DNA of 64,000 bases from Umezawaea sp036375055 (GTDB lineage: Bacteria; Actinomycetota; Actinomycetes; Mycobacteriales; Pseudonocardiaceae), in assembly GCF_036375055.1 (NCBI RefSeq), contig NZ_DASUSQ010000142.1, positions 1 through 64,000 on the forward strand. The letters are read 5' to 3'. Position 1 is the stretch's first letter; the number at the start of each line of letters is the position of its first letter. Shown here piece by piece: positions 45,985 through 55,535 of this stretch. The notes below the pieces were generated by a model that ran no database searches, was not told the origin of the DNA, and saw only the letters and a list, made by a program, of their open reading frames with translations. Made by a program: the position numbers and the translations under genes.

Positions 45985-46583
45985 AGGTCGTCGTTCTGGG
46001 AGCCGCGGGCCGCACCGGTCGGCTCGTCGTCGCGGAAGCGGTGCGCGCGGGCCACGACGTGACCTCGGCGGTCCGCACACCGGCGGAGTTCACCGGCGGG
46101 GGTGCCGTCGTGCGCGCCGACGTGCGCGACCCGGACAGCGTGCGGGCCGCGGTGGCCGGGCACGACGTGGTGGTCTCCGCCGTCGGACCCGCGGGCAGGC
46201 GTGCCCACGGCCTGTACTCCGACTGCGCCCGCGCGCTGGTGTCGGCGAACGTCGACCGGGTCATCGCCATCACCTCGGGCGGCGTCCGCGACGACGACCC
46301 GAACTTCTCGTTCTGGTACCGCCACCTCGTCCGTCCACTCGCGAGGGAGCTGTACGACGACATGAGGCTCATGGAGTCGGTCCTGCGCGAGAGCGGTCCG
46401 GAGTGGACGTTCGTCCGCCCGGCCCGGCTCCTGGACACCGAGCCGACCGGCGTCTACCGCGTGCTGGACGGCGAGACCCCCGCGTCGGGCCGGCAGGTGC
46501 CCCGCGCGGACGTCGCGCGGTTCGTGGTGGGGGAACTGGACGGGCGACGGTGGTCGAGAGCGGCACCGACCATCGCCAGGTGA
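45981..46583 (+). CDS. NAD(P)H-binding epimerase/NmrA-like protein
   Basis: The 200-aa protein has an N-terminal Rossmann motif, VVVLGAAGRTGRLVV, followed by VRADVRDPDSVRAAV and ITSGGVRDDD. This is the pattern of small atypical SDR proteins of the NAD(P)H-binding/NmrA type, either reductases or redox sensors. The ATG overlaps the MFS stop by 4 nt, so both are under the same TetR control. Confidence 0.88.
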   Translation: MKVVVLGAAGRTGRLVVAEAVRAGHDVTSAVRTPAEFTGGGAVVRADVRDPDSVRAAVAGHDVVVSAVGPAGRRAHGLYSDCARALVSANVDRVIAITSGGVRDDDPNFSFWYRHLVRPLARELYDDMRLMESVLRESGPEWTFVRPARLLDTEPTGVYRVLDGETPASGRQVPRADVARFVVGELDGRRWSRAAPTIAR

Positions 46584-46612
46584 TTGCGCTCCAAAAAAAT
46601 CCCGCAAAGTAA

Positions 46613-46646
46613 TGGTTAACGCCGATGATCATGTCGGCGTCAACCA
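46613..46646 (+). terminator. Inverted repeat after the MFS operon
   Basis: TGGTTAACGCCGA (46613-46625) and TCGGCGTCAACCA (46634-46646) pair over 13 bp with one mismatch, around TGATCATG. It lies 29 nt after the stop codon and is probably a terminator. Because it is AT-flanked and 210 bp before the next gene, an operator is also possible. Confidence 0.55.
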
Positions 46647-46855
46647 CAAGTTTGTCCTCGACGGTACAAAACCCGACTCCCGGTAGTATCGAGGACACCG
46701 TTTCATCAATTTCCGAGTTTTCCCGCACCGGTGTGGTTTCATCTGCGAACCACCCACTCCCGAGTGGCGGCGGCGGTAATCCGTTTGTTTCGGAAGGCCG
46801 TCGGGAATCCGCCGATCAGCGCGCTTCTCGTGATCGCCGATCCGAAGGGGTTCCG

Positions 46856-48445
46856 ATGTCCCGGATGACAGCCGCGATAGCCGCACTCGTCCTGACGAGC
46901 GCGATCGGAGTTCCCGCTCACGCAGACCCCACTGATCCGGTGAGTCCCGCCGCACCGACCAGCCCCGCCGTTCCGACGAGCCCGGTGGTTCCGCCTGGTC
47001 CCGAGACCCCTGTCCCCGAGACCCCGGCCCCGGAAGCTCCGGCCCCCGAGATCACGCCGACCCCGGAGGCACCTGCGCCCGAGGCCCCCGCTCCGGAGGT
47101 CACGGCGCCGGAGCCCCCAACTCCCGAGATCACGGTCCCCGAAGCCCCGATCGCCCCCGAGGCCCCGACGAGCCCCGTGGTGACCCCGACACCCCCGACC
47201 AGCCCACCGAGCCCGACCAGCCCGACAACTCCGCCGAGTCCGACGACCACCCCCACGACCCCGCCGAGCCCGACCAGTCCACCGGTCCCCGCGAGCTCCC
47301 CCGGAAAGGCGCAGTCGTTCTGGCTGCACATGGACAGCTCCCCGATCAGCGACACCACGATCGCCGAACAGGCGAAGAAACTGTCCTACGTCGTGCTCAA
47401 CGCGTGGGAAGGCGACCTCTCGGCGAAGTTCAAGAAGGCGAATCCCGCCATCAAGGTGTTCGTGTACAAGGACCTGTCGTCGACCCGGAGTTATGCGTGC
47501 CGCAACGGAGCGGACGACAAGGCCATCCCCACCGGGGTCGGCTACTGCGAAGCGGAGAAGTCGAACCCCGAATGGTTCCTCACCGACAAGAAGGGGAAGC
47601 GGTTCGAGTACGGCGGCTACTCGGGGCACTGGCAGATGGACGTGGGCAACCGGGAATACCAGCGCCGGTGGGGCGACAACGTCATCGCGAGCGCGAAAGC
47701 CGGTGGCTTCGACGGCGTGCTGATGGACAACGCGCTGTTCGGGTGCGACACCTACCACGAGGGCAGGTGCCCCAAGGCGTACCCGACCGACCTGGCGTTC
47801 CAGACGGCGTACAAGTCGATGTTCGCGAACCTCCGCCCCCGCTTCGCCGCGGCGGGGATCCTCACCGTGGCGAACCTGGCGAACGCCCGCCTGTACCCCG
47901 GTCTCTGGGACGCCTACACCGAACACCTGGACGGCGGGTTCGACGAGTGGTGGGTCGCGTTCAGCGGGACGAACCTGCTGGCCGCGGGCGACGGCGGGTG
48001 GGCGAGGCAGGCGGAGCAGATCGCCTCGAACGAGGCCCGCGGCAAGATCACCTGGGTGCAGCCGCACTTCTCCCCCTCCGAGAACGGGGCCTTCCGGTAC
48101 GCGCTCTCCAGCTACTTCTTGGTCAAGGGCGGCAAGAGCGCCATCGCGGAGACGGTCGGCACGGACAACTACGGCGAACCCGCGCCGACGCGTCCCGAGT
48201 ACAACTGGGACCTGGGCGAGCCGACCGGCCCGTACCAGACCATCGGCAAGAACCTGTTCCGCCGCGACTTCACCTGCGGCACGGTCGTGGTGAACACCAA
48301 CCGGACCGGCGGAAGCGCGCTGAGGGTCGACCTGGGCAGGACCCACTCCGACGAGCACGGCTTCTTCGTCCTGTCGGTGTCGCTGGGCGGCACGTCCGGC
48401 TCCGTCCTGCGCAAGCCCTGCACCGCGGCCAAGTCACGCGAGTGA
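46856..48445 (+). CDS. Secreted proline-rich protein with GH15-like (PF14885-type) catalytic domain
   Basis: From ATG 46856 (GAAGGGG upstream) the product is 529 aa. It has a signal peptide with a likely cut after AHA, then a Pro/Glu/Ala and Pro/Thr/Ser repeat region (about 25-145; units such as PEAPAPEITPTPEAP). A catalytic-type domain follows, with SFWLHMDSSP, a WFLTDKKGKRF block and GFDGVLMDNALFG. This resembles the hypothetical glycoside-hydrolase-like family 15. Substrate unknown. The Pro-rich part looks like a cell-wall spacer. The 272 bp upstream, AT-rich with the 46613 repeat, probably hold its promoter. Confidence 0.75.
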   Translation: MSRMTAAIAALVLTSAIGVPAHADPTDPVSPAAPTSPAVPTSPVVPPGPETPVPETPAPEAPAPEITPTPEAPAPEAPAPEVTAPEPPTPEITVPEAPIAPEAPTSPVVTPTPPTSPPSPTSPTTPPSPTTTPTTPPSPTSPPVPASSPGKAQSFWLHMDSSPISDTTIAEQAKKLSYVVLNAWEGDLSAKFKKANPAIKVFVYKDLSSTRSYACRNGADDKAIPTGVGYCEAEKSNPEWFLTDKKGKRFEYGGYSGHWQMDVGNREYQRRWGDNVIASAKAGGFDGVLMDNALFGCDTYHEGRCPKAYPTDLAFQTAYKSMFANLRPRFAAAGILTVANLANARLYPGLWDAYTEHLDGGFDEWWVAFSGTNLLAAGDGGWARQAEQIASNEARGKITWVQPHFSPSENGAFRYALSSYFLVKGGKSAIAETVGTDNYGEPAPTRPEYNWDLGEPTGPYQTIGKNLFRRDFTCGTVVVNTNRTGGSALRVDLGRTHSDEHGFFVLSVSLGGTSGSVLRKPCTAAKSRE

Positions 48446-49114
48446 TGCCCCGGCGCACACCACCAGTGCCTGGCCGGTGATGCTGCGGGCGTCCGGCCCG
48501 AGCAGGAACAGCACCGTCCCCGCGATCTCGGCCGGATCGATCAGCGCTCCCATCGGCGGCAGCCGGACGGGCGTGGCCGCCCGGCCGGGGTCGCGCAGCA
48601 TCGGGGTGTCGGTCGGACCGGGGGCCACGACGTTGACCGTGATGGCCCGGTCCACCAGCTCCGCGGCCCACGACCGCGACAGACCCACCAGCGCGGCCTT
48701 CGTCGCGGCGTACTGGCTCTTGCCCGGCACTCCCGTCATCGTGCGGCTGCCGATCAGCACCACCCGACCGCCGCGCGGCATCCGGTCGACGGCGGCGTCG
48801 ACCAGCACGGTGGCGGCCTCCACGTGCACCCGCCACATGCCCGCCCCGTCCTCCGTGGACAGCGACCCGAGCCGCGCGGAGCGCTGGAACCCCGCCGCGT
48901 GCACCACGGCGTCCGCCGAGGACAGTTCCCGCACGGTGGACCGCAGCGCGGACAGGTCACCCAGGTCGGTCGCGCGCCACGTGAGCCGGTCGTGGTGCAG
49001 CGGCGGCTCGCCCCGGCTGAGCCCGGTCACGGCCCAGCCCTCGGCCAGCAGCCTGCGCGCGGTGGCGAGGCCGATACCGGAGCTGACACCGGTGACCAGC
49101 GCGTGCGGGCTCAT
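48434..49114 (-). CDS. SDR family oxidoreductase
   Basis: The 226-aa protein has the classical SDR motifs: TGVSSGIG cofactor loop at the N-terminus, the HAAGF segment, catalytic Ser in LIGSRTM, and YAATK as the YxxxK dyad. It probably oxidises or reduces a sugar-derived alcohol in the catabolic operon. It is the last of nine overlapping genes. The ATG overlaps the previous stop (ATGA) and the stop overlaps the converging secreted-protein gene by 12 nt. Confidence 0.92.
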   Translation of the reverse strand: MSPHALVTGVSSGIGLATARRLLAEGWAVTGLSRGEPPLHHDRLTWRATDLGDLSALRSTVRELSSADAVVHAAGFQRSARLGSLSTEDGAGMWRVHVEAATVLVDAAVDRMPRGGRVVLIGSRTMTGVPGKSQYAATKAALVGLSRSWAAELVDRAITVNVVAPGPTDTPMLRDPGRAATPVRLPPMGALIDPAEIAGTVLFLLGPDARSITGQALVVCAGASLA

Positions 49115-50289
49115 CCGACCCACGCCACGGGCACGCGGACGTGCTCGATCGTCTGCCGGAAGTACGTGAACGCGATGTCCAGTGCCCCGTCGGCCGCCTG
49201 CTGGACGGTCGGGTAGGAGAACTCGCGGTTGAGCCCGTCGCGGGAGTTGTTGGTCAGGCAGTAGCCGTCGCCGACCTCCAGGTTCCGCCGCACCGGCCAG
49301 GTGAGACCGCCGTCGGACGAGAGCGCGACCGTCATCGGCGCGCGCGGAGCGCCCCAGAACGCGGCCCCGAACTCCTCGGTCGGCGCGGCCTGCTCGTCGG
49401 CCAGCCCGTCGTCGTCGATCTCGTCGTACAGCGACAGCCTGCGCTCCGTGGCGTCGCGGGCGCTGCTGTCGTTGAACACCACCGCGAGCCGGTCGTCGGC
49501 CAGCCGCACGACCTGGACCGACGAGTTGTTGTTCGGCAGGTCGGGCACCGCTCGGGGCGCGGTCCACGTCTCGCCGTCGTCGGTCGACGTGGAGCGGTAG
49601 ACGAAGTCCGCCCACCGGCTGCGGTAGAACGCGGCGAGCGTGCCGTCGGGCAGCGGCACCACGTTCATGTGCACGCGACCCGTGCTGTCCGGCACGGCGC
49701 TCTCCCGCCAGGTCTCCCCGGCGTCGTCGGAGATCAGCACGGCGCTCGTGTCGCGGTCCCCCACCCACTTGCGGCCCGGTGCGGACACGCAGTGGAACAC
49801 CGGCAGCAGCCACCGGCCGGAGTCCAGCACGACGATCGGCTGCCGCACGAACACACCGCCGGTGTCGCTGGCGGGGATCAGCGTCGAGGTCGAACCCCAC
49901 GTGCGACCGCCGTCGGCCGAGATCCGGCGGCGCACCTCGGACGTGTCCTGGTTGCCCGCGATCTGCGCGGTCCACAGCAGCCACACGGCACCGCCGGGCG
50001 CGACGAACAGCACAGGGTTCTGCTCGGACCGGGTGCTGTCGTCCGAGAGCCGCACGGGCGTGGACCACGTGTCCGCGCCGACGGGCAGCCGGGCGAACCA
50101 GACGCTGATGTCCGGAACACCCTCCTGCGTACCGCCGAACCACACGCAGCCCAGGTCACCGCCGGGGAGCGAGGCCAGGTTCGCGGCGTGGTTCTGCACG
50201 GCCGGGGCGGGCAGCATCGCGTCCAGCCGCTCCGGGTCGTCGGCACGGGGGCGCAGCACCCCGTCGAACGCGACGGTCGGCACGCTCAC
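49111..50289 (-). CDS. Sialidase-fold (BNR/Asp-box) protein
   Basis: The 392-aa protein contains four Asp-box turns (SADGGRTW, SDDAGETW, STDDGETW, SSDGGLTW), the hallmark of the six-bladed sialidase propeller, and the exo-sialidase-like block RSEQNPVLF. No signal peptide is visible, so it should act in the cytoplasm on an imported oligosaccharide. Whether it hydrolyses sialic acid or another sugar acid is open. GTG 50289 overlaps the aldolase stop by 4 nt. Confidence 0.85.
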   Translation of the reverse strand: MSVPTVAFDGVLRPRADDPERLDAMLPAPAVQNHAANLASLPGGDLGCVWFGGTQEGVPDISVWFARLPVGADTWSTPVRLSDDSTRSEQNPVLFVAPGGAVWLLWTAQIAGNQDTSEVRRRISADGGRTWGSTSTLIPASDTGGVFVRQPIVVLDSGRWLLPVFHCVSAPGRKWVGDRDTSAVLISDDAGETWRESAVPDSTGRVHMNVVPLPDGTLAAFYRSRWADFVYRSTSTDDGETWTAPRAVPDLPNNNSSVQVVRLADDRLAVVFNDSSARDATERRLSLYDEIDDDGLADEQAAPTEEFGAAFWGAPRAPMTVALSSDGGLTWPVRRNLEVGDGYCLTNNSRDGLNREFSYPTVQQAADGALDIAFTYFRQTIEHVRVPVAWVG

Positions 50290-51053
50290 GACTCGTCCAG
50301 CGACGCGGCGAGGTGCGTGGCCGCGGACTCCTCCAGGTGGGTCAGGTCCGAGGAGATCGACGCGAACGTGTACCCCTCGGCCAGCCGCTTGGCGGCGGAG
50401 GCGCCGTCCATCGTGTGGATGCCCGCGGCGATCCCGGCCGCCGCGGCGGCCTCGCGGACGCGGGTCAGCGCCACCTCGAACTCCGCGGCCAGCGCGGGGT
50501 CGCCGGGGAACGCGCCGCCCAGGGCCAGCATGAGGTCGGACGGACCGACGTACACGCCGTCCAGGCCGGGGGTCGCGCAGATCGCCTCGACGTTCGCCAG
50601 GCCCTGCGCGGTCTCGATCATCACCAGCACCACCGTGGAGGCGTTGGCCTCCGCCGGGGTCGGGCCGATGCGCAGCGCGGACCGCATCGGCCCGTAGGAG
50701 CGCTTGCCCTCGGGGCCGTACTTCGCCGCGGTCACGGCGGCCGCGGCGTCCGCGGCGGTGTCGACCAGCGGCACGATCACCCCGCCCGCGCCCGCGTCCA
50801 GCGCCCGGCCGATGGGCGTGGGGTCGTTCGCCTCCACCCGCACCAGACCGGTGGACGCGCCGCCCGCGTCGATCGCGGTCAGCCCGGCCAGCAGACCCGA
50901 GTAGCCGAGCAGCCCGTGCTGGCCGTCGAGGCACACGTAGTCGTAGCCGAGCCTCGCGACCCGCTCGGTCGCCACGGGGGCGTCCAGGACGCACCAGTAG
51001 CCGACGGCCCGCTCACGGGCGCGGATCTTGCGGGCGAACTCGCTCGCGGACAT
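50286..51053 (-). CDS. HpcH/HpaI family aldolase
   Basis: The 255-aa protein shows family motifs YDYVCLDGQHG, the metal-binding Glu in VMIETAQGL, and GVYVGPSDL. Class II pyruvate aldolases of this family split 2-keto-3-deoxy sugar acids into pyruvate and an aldehyde. That fits a sugar-acid pathway shared with the neighbouring importer and kinase-dehydrogenase. GGAGGAG lies upstream of the ATG. It follows the aldo-keto reductase after 19 bp. Confidence 0.92.
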   Translation of the reverse strand: MSASEFARKIRARERAVGYWCVLDAPVATERVARLGYDYVCLDGQHGLLGYSGLLAGLTAIDAGGASTGLVRVEANDPTPIGRALDAGAGGVIVPLVDTAADAAAAVTAAKYGPEGKRSYGPMRSALRIGPTPAEANASTVVLVMIETAQGLANVEAICATPGLDGVYVGPSDLMLALGGAFPGDPALAAEFEVALTRVREAAAAAGIAAGIHTMDGASAAKRLAEGYTFASISSDLTHLEESAATHLAASLDES

Positions 51054-51072
51054 ACCAGCTCCTCCAGGGTTT

Positions 51073-52029
51073 TCAGCGGTTGTAGGCGGGCATGGGACCG
51101 CGCAGCGCGGCCCCGACCTCGTCGCACGCGGCGAGCACGTCGGCGGCCAGCGGACCGGCGGAAGCGGCGTGCACGTTGGCGACGAGGTGTTCGACGCGGG
51201 AACCGCCGAGCAGCACCGACCCCACGTCGGCCTGGCTGAGCAGCCACCGCAGCGACAGCTCGGTCAACGGGATCCCGGCGCCCGCGGCGACGTCCGACAG
51301 CGCGGAGACGGCGGCGAACAACCGGTCGTCCCAGTACCGCTCGGTGTACATCGCGGCCAGCCGGGAGTCGCCGAACCTGCCCTCTCTCGGCTTCTCGGCG
51401 AACGAGTGCCTGCCGGTCAGCAGACCGCCGCCGAGCGGGTTGTAGACGACGGTGAGCAGCCCGGTGACGCGGGCGAACTCCAGGTACTCGTCCTCGACCC
51501 GGCGGGCGAGCAGGTTGTAGAGCTGTTGCGCCGCGACGGGTCGGGGCACTCCCTGCGCGTCGCACTCGCGGATGAGGTCCGCGATCTGCCACGCGGCGAA
51601 GTTCGACACCCCGATCGCGGAGACGAGCCCTTCGGCGACCAGCTTGCCGAGTTCGGACACGGTCTCGGCGATGGGCGTCGAGCGGTCGGGCTGGTGCAGG
51701 TAGAACAGGTCGACGTGGTCGACGCCGAGCCGCCGCAGACTGCCCCGGAGGGACTTGCGCAGCCCGGCGGCCGACAGCGGACCGTCTCCCCCGGCGTCGG
51801 GGTGCGGGATGCCCGCCTTGGTGGCCAGCACGATCCGGTCGCGGCGACCGGGCAGCAGGTCACGCAGGATCTCCTCCGACGCGCCGCCCGCGTAGCCGTT
51901 AGCGGTGTCCACACCGGTGATCCCGGCGTCGAGCGCCGCGTCCAGCATCCGGCGCGCGCCGTCGGCGTCGACGGTGTCGCCGAACGTCATCGTGCCCAGC
52001 ACCAGCCGGGACAGGGCGAACGTGCTCAC
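51073..52029 (-). CDS. Aldo/keto reductase
   Basis: The 318-aa TIM-barrel protein has DTANGYAGGASEE (catalytic Asp and Tyr), VLATKAG (Lys), the YLHQPD His segment and IGVSNFAAWQI. It would reduce or oxidise a sugar or sugar aldehyde with NADP(H). GTG 52029 overlaps the upstream ATPase stop by 4 nt, placing it in the import operon. Confidence 0.92.
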   Translation of the reverse strand: MSTFALSRLVLGTMTFGDTVDADGARRMLDAALDAGITGVDTANGYAGGASEEILRDLLPGRRDRIVLATKAGIPHPDAGGDGPLSAAGLRKSLRGSLRRLGVDHVDLFYLHQPDRSTPIAETVSELGKLVAEGLVSAIGVSNFAAWQIADLIRECDAQGVPRPVAAQQLYNLLARRVEDEYLEFARVTGLLTVVYNPLGGGLLTGRHSFAEKPREGRFGDSRLAAMYTERYWDDRLFAAVSALSDVAAGAGIPLTELSLRWLLSQADVGSVLLGGSRVEHLVANVHAASAGPLAADVLAACDEVGAALRGPMPAYNR

Positions 52030-52853
52030 GCGGGGATCTCCTCTCGGGCCGTGACGAAGGCGCGCGGCTTGCGGCCGGTCATGGCGGTGGGGTCGAGCGC
52101 GGCCCGGCGCAGCGCACGGGTGTAGGGCTCCTTCGGCGCGGCGAGCACGTCGGCGGTCGGCCCGGACTCGACGACCCGGCCCGCCCTCATCACGACGACG
52201 TCCGCGCTGATCTGCCGCACCACGCCCAGGTTGTGCGAGATGACGATGCACGTCAGGCCGGTGTCACGCTGGAGGTCCTCCAGCAGCGCCAGCACCTGCG
52301 CCTGCACCGACACGTCCAGCGCGCTGGTCGCCTCGTCGCACACCAGCAGTTCGGGGCTGCTGGCCAGCGCCCGCGCGATGCCGATCCGCTGGCGCTGGCC
52401 GCCGGAGAACTCGGCGGGCCGCCGTTCCAGCGCGCTGGACGGCAGGCCGACCCGGTCGATCAGCTCGGCGGCCGTCGCGCGGCGTTCGGCGGCGGACCTG
52501 ACCCCGCGCAGCCGCAGCGGTTCGGCGACGATGTCCTGCGCGCTCAGGTGCGGGTCCAGGGAGGCGTACGGGTCCTGGAACACCATCTGCACCCGCGAGC
52601 GCAGCGGGCGCATCCGCCGTTCCGACAGCGGGGCGATGTCCGTGCCGTCCAGCAGGATCTGCCCGGAACTGGGCTTGAGCAGCCGCACGATCGCGCAGGC
52701 GATGGTGGACTTGCCGCAGCCGGACTCGCCGACGATGGCGAGCGTCCGGCCCTTGTGGACGGTGAAGCTGACGGTGTCGACCGCGCGGAACGAGCCGCCG
52801 CGGACGTGGTACTCCACCACGAGGTCGCGCACGTCGAGCAGCGGTGTGGTCAT
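52026..52853 (-). CDS. Peptide/nickel-type ABC importer ATPase (DppF-like)
   Basis: The 275-aa protein has Walker A GESGCGKST, the Q-loop in MVFQDPYASLDP, signature FSGGQRQR, Walker B LLVCDEATSALD and the switch His in VISHNLG. It powers the importer together with the preceding ATPase. The ATG at 52853 overlaps that gene's stop. The ligand need not be a peptide: oligosaccharides use the same transporter class. Confidence 0.92.
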   Translation of the reverse strand: MTTPLLDVRDLVVEYHVRGGSFRAVDTVSFTVHKGRTLAIVGESGCGKSTIACAIVRLLKPSSGQILLDGTDIAPLSERRMRPLRSRVQMVFQDPYASLDPHLSAQDIVAEPLRLRGVRSAAERRATAAELIDRVGLPSSALERRPAEFSGGQRQRIGIARALASSPELLVCDEATSALDVSVQAQVLALLEDLQRDTGLTCIVISHNLGVVRQISADVVVMRAGRVVESGPTADVLAAPKEPYTRALRRAALDPTAMTGRKPRAFVTAREEIPA

Positions 52854-53680
52854 CGGTCTCCTCCGGCGGCGGTGCCGTCCTCGTCCCACGGCCCGAGCAC
52901 GGGCACGGCGGACAGCAGCTTGCGGGTGTACTCGTGGCTCGGGTGGTCGACGACCGCCTCCACGTCGCCGGACTCGACGAACCGGCCGTCGCGCATCACG
53001 TGGATGCGGTCGGACACCAGCCGCGCGACGCCCAGGTCGTGGGTGATCATCAGGATGCCGATGCCGGTGCTCTCCTGGAGTTCCAGCAGCAGCCCGAGGA
53101 TCCCGGCCTGCACGGTCACGTCCAGCGCGCTGGTCGGCTCGTCGGCCACCAGCAGCCGGGGCTCCCCCGCCAGCGCGATGGCGATCAGCACGCGCTGGAG
53201 CATCCCACCGGACAGCTGGTGCGGGTACCGGCCGAGCTGCTCGGTCGAGCGCGGCACGTGGACCAGGTCGAGCAGTTCCACGGCACGCGCCTCGGCGTCG
53301 CGCTTGGCGAGTTCCGGTCTGCGCAGGCGCACGGCCTCGACCAACTGCCGCCCGATCGTGTGCACCGGGCTGAGCGCGGTCATCGGGTCCTGCGGGATCA
53401 GCGACACGGTCCGGCCGCGCACGGCGCGCAGCGCACCGGGCTCGGCGATGACGTCGGTGTCGCCGAAGCGCACCGAGCCCGACAGCACGGCCAGGTCGTC
53501 CGGGAGCAGGCCGAGGACGGCCATCGCGGTGGTCGACTTGCCCGAGCCGGACTCGCCGATCACGGTCACGGTCTCGCCCTCGCCGATGGTGAAGCTGACG
53601 CCGTCCACGGCGCGCACGACACCGCCCGCGGTGATCAGCTCGACCTGGAGGTCCACGACGTCCAGCAGCGCGGCGCTCAC
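52850..53680 (-). CDS. Peptide/nickel-type ABC importer ATPase (DppD-like)
   Basis: The 276-aa protein has Walker A GESGSGKST, IPQDPMTALSPVHTIG, signature LSGGMLQR, Walker B LLVADEPTSALD and ITHDLG. It pairs with the DppF-like subunit. GTG 53680 overlaps the permease stop by 4 nt. Confidence 0.92.
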   Translation of the reverse strand: MSAALLDVVDLQVELITAGGVVRAVDGVSFTIGEGETVTVIGESGSGKSTTAMAVLGLLPDDLAVLSGSVRFGDTDVIAEPGALRAVRGRTVSLIPQDPMTALSPVHTIGRQLVEAVRLRRPELAKRDAEARAVELLDLVHVPRSTEQLGRYPHQLSGGMLQRVLIAIALAGEPRLLVADEPTSALDVTVQAGILGLLLELQESTGIGILMITHDLGVARLVSDRIHVMRDGRFVESGDVEAVVDHPSHEYTRKLLSAVPVLGPWDEDGTAAGGDR

Positions 53681-54600
53681 GACGTGCTCACCTTCCGACG
53701 GCGTGCGCGGTCGCGCAGGCCGTCTCCCAGCAGGTTCACGCCCACGACGAGCGCGACGATGACGAGGCCGGGCAGCGTGACCATCCACCACGAGGTGGTG
53801 ATGTAGTCCTGCCCGTCGGAGATGATCCGACCCCAGGTGGCGAACGGCCGCTGCGGACCGGCGCCCAGGTAGGACAGCGCGCTCTCCAGCAGCACGGCCT
53901 GCGCCAGCAGCAGCAGGACCACGAGGCTGGCCTGCTTCACGACGTTCGGCAGCACGTGGCGCAGCAGGATCGCGAGGCGGTGCAGCCCGAGCACGCGGGC
54001 GGCGGCCACGTACGGCTTCTCCCGCTCCACCAGCACGAGCGACCGGGTCAGCCTGGCCACCTCGGGCCACTGCGCGATGGCGATGACGAACGTGATGACC
54101 GGGATGGACGGTCCGAACAGCGCCACCACCAGGAGCAGCATCATCAGCAGCGGCAACGACAGCTGGGCCTCCAGCAGCCGCGACACGACCGTGTCGATCC
54201 AGCCGCCGAAGTAGCCCGCCGCCGCGCCGAGCACGATGCCGATCAGGCCGGACACCACGACCGCGAGCAGACCGACCAGCAGCGACACCTGGCCGCCGTG
54301 CAGGACGCGGGACAGCAGGTCGCGGCCGAGCTGGTCGGTGCCGAACAGGTGCCCGTCGGTGAACGGCGCCAGGCGGCGGCTCGCGAGGTCCTGCTGGTCG
54401 GGCCCCGGCAGGGGCAGCACGCGGGCCAGCGCCACGGGGATGACGACGACCAGCGTGCAGACCAGCCCGGCCCACAGCTTGAGCCGCGAGCCCCGGCGCT
54501 GCCGGGTGATCTTCGCCCGCGCGAGGTGCTTCGGGGTGACGGCGCTGGGCCCGGGTCCGGACCGCTGCACGCGGGCCGGTCCGGGGTGTGTGGTGCTCAC
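53677..54600 (-). CDS. ABC importer permease (DppC-like)
   Basis: The 307-aa protein has an N-terminal cytoplasmic tail, the family segment GTDQLGRDLLSRVLHGG before the core, five to six helices, and the EAA-like loop YVAAARVLGLHRLAILLRHVLPN. GTG 54600 overlaps the DppB-like stop by 4 nt. Confidence 0.92.
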   Translation of the reverse strand: MSTTHPGPARVQRSGPGPSAVTPKHLARAKITRQRRGSRLKLWAGLVCTLVVVIPVALARVLPLPGPDQQDLASRRLAPFTDGHLFGTDQLGRDLLSRVLHGGQVSLLVGLLAVVVSGLIGIVLGAAAGYFGGWIDTVVSRLLEAQLSLPLLMMLLLVVALFGPSIPVITFVIAIAQWPEVARLTRSLVLVEREKPYVAAARVLGLHRLAILLRHVLPNVVKQASLVVLLLLAQAVLLESALSYLGAGPQRPFATWGRIISDGQDYITTSWWMVTLPGLVIVALVVGVNLLGDGLRDRARRRKVSTS

Positions 54601-55532
54601 GCGGACACCTTCTTCCCGAGGCGCACCCGCGGGTCGAGCAGCGGGTAGGCGAGGTCGACCAGGAGTTGGACGGTGACGGCGAGCGCCGCCGTGACGAGGA
54701 CGGTGGCCTGGATCAGCGGGTAGTCGCGCGTCTCCAGCGCGCGGACCACCAGCGAGCCGACCCCCGGCCAGGCGAACACGACCTCCACGACGACCACGCC
54801 GTTCAGCATGGACGCGAACCGCGTGCCCAGCGCGGTGACGACGGGGATCGACGAGTTGGTCATGGCGTAGCGCCACACCAGCGCCCGCTCCGACACCCCG
54901 CGCGAGCGGGCCACGGTGAGGTAGGGGGCGGTGAGGTTCTTGGCCATCTCGCTGCGCACCAGCCGCGAGATGAGCGCGATCTGGAGGATGGCGACGGTGA
55001 GGGCGGGCAGCACCAGGCCGCCCCACGTGGCGAAGCCGGACGCCGGGAGCACCGGGATCAGCACGGCGAACACCGTGAGCAGCATGATGCCGCTCCAGAA
55101 GTCCGGCATGGACTGACCGGCGATGGTCACGACGTTGGCGCCCAGTTCGCGGCCCGTGTCGGCGCGGCGGGCCATCCACACGCCCAGTGGGACGGACACG
55201 AGGGTGGTGATCAGGATCGCGGCCACCGCGAGGGTGATGGTGAACGGCAGCCGGTCGAGCACCACGTCCAGCGCGGGCGAGCGGAACGAGTAGCTCGTGC
55301 CGAGGTCGCCGGTCAGGATGCCCTTGAGGAACAGCAGGTACTGCTCGACCACGGACCGGTCGAGGCCGAAGGCGGCGCGGATCTTCGCCAGGTCCTCGGT
55401 CGTGGCGAGCGGACCGGCGTACGCGGCGGCCGGGTCGCCGGAGGCCATGCGGATCAGCACGAACACGGTGGAGATCGTCAGGAACACCGTGAGGACGCTC
55501 TGGCCGAGGCGCTTGAACAGGTAGGGCGCCAT
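54597..55532 (-). CDS. ABC importer permease (DppB-like)
   Basis: The 311-aa protein has six helices, the periplasmic GDLGTSYSFRSP segment and the EAA loop YLTVARSRGVSERALVWRYA. Its ATG is 3 nt after the stop of the binding-protein gene. Confidence 0.92.
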   Translation of the reverse strand: MAPYLFKRLGQSVLTVFLTISTVFVLIRMASGDPAAAYAGPLATTEDLAKIRAAFGLDRSVVEQYLLFLKGILTGDLGTSYSFRSPALDVVLDRLPFTITLAVAAILITTLVSVPLGVWMARRADTGRELGANVVTIAGQSMPDFWSGIMLLTVFAVLIPVLPASGFATWGGLVLPALTVAILQIALISRLVRSEMAKNLTAPYLTVARSRGVSERALVWRYAMTNSSIPVVTALGTRFASMLNGVVVVEVVFAWPGVGSLVVRALETRDYPLIQATVLVTAALAVTVQLLVDLAYPLLDPRVRLGKKVSA

Positions 55533-55535
55533 CGG

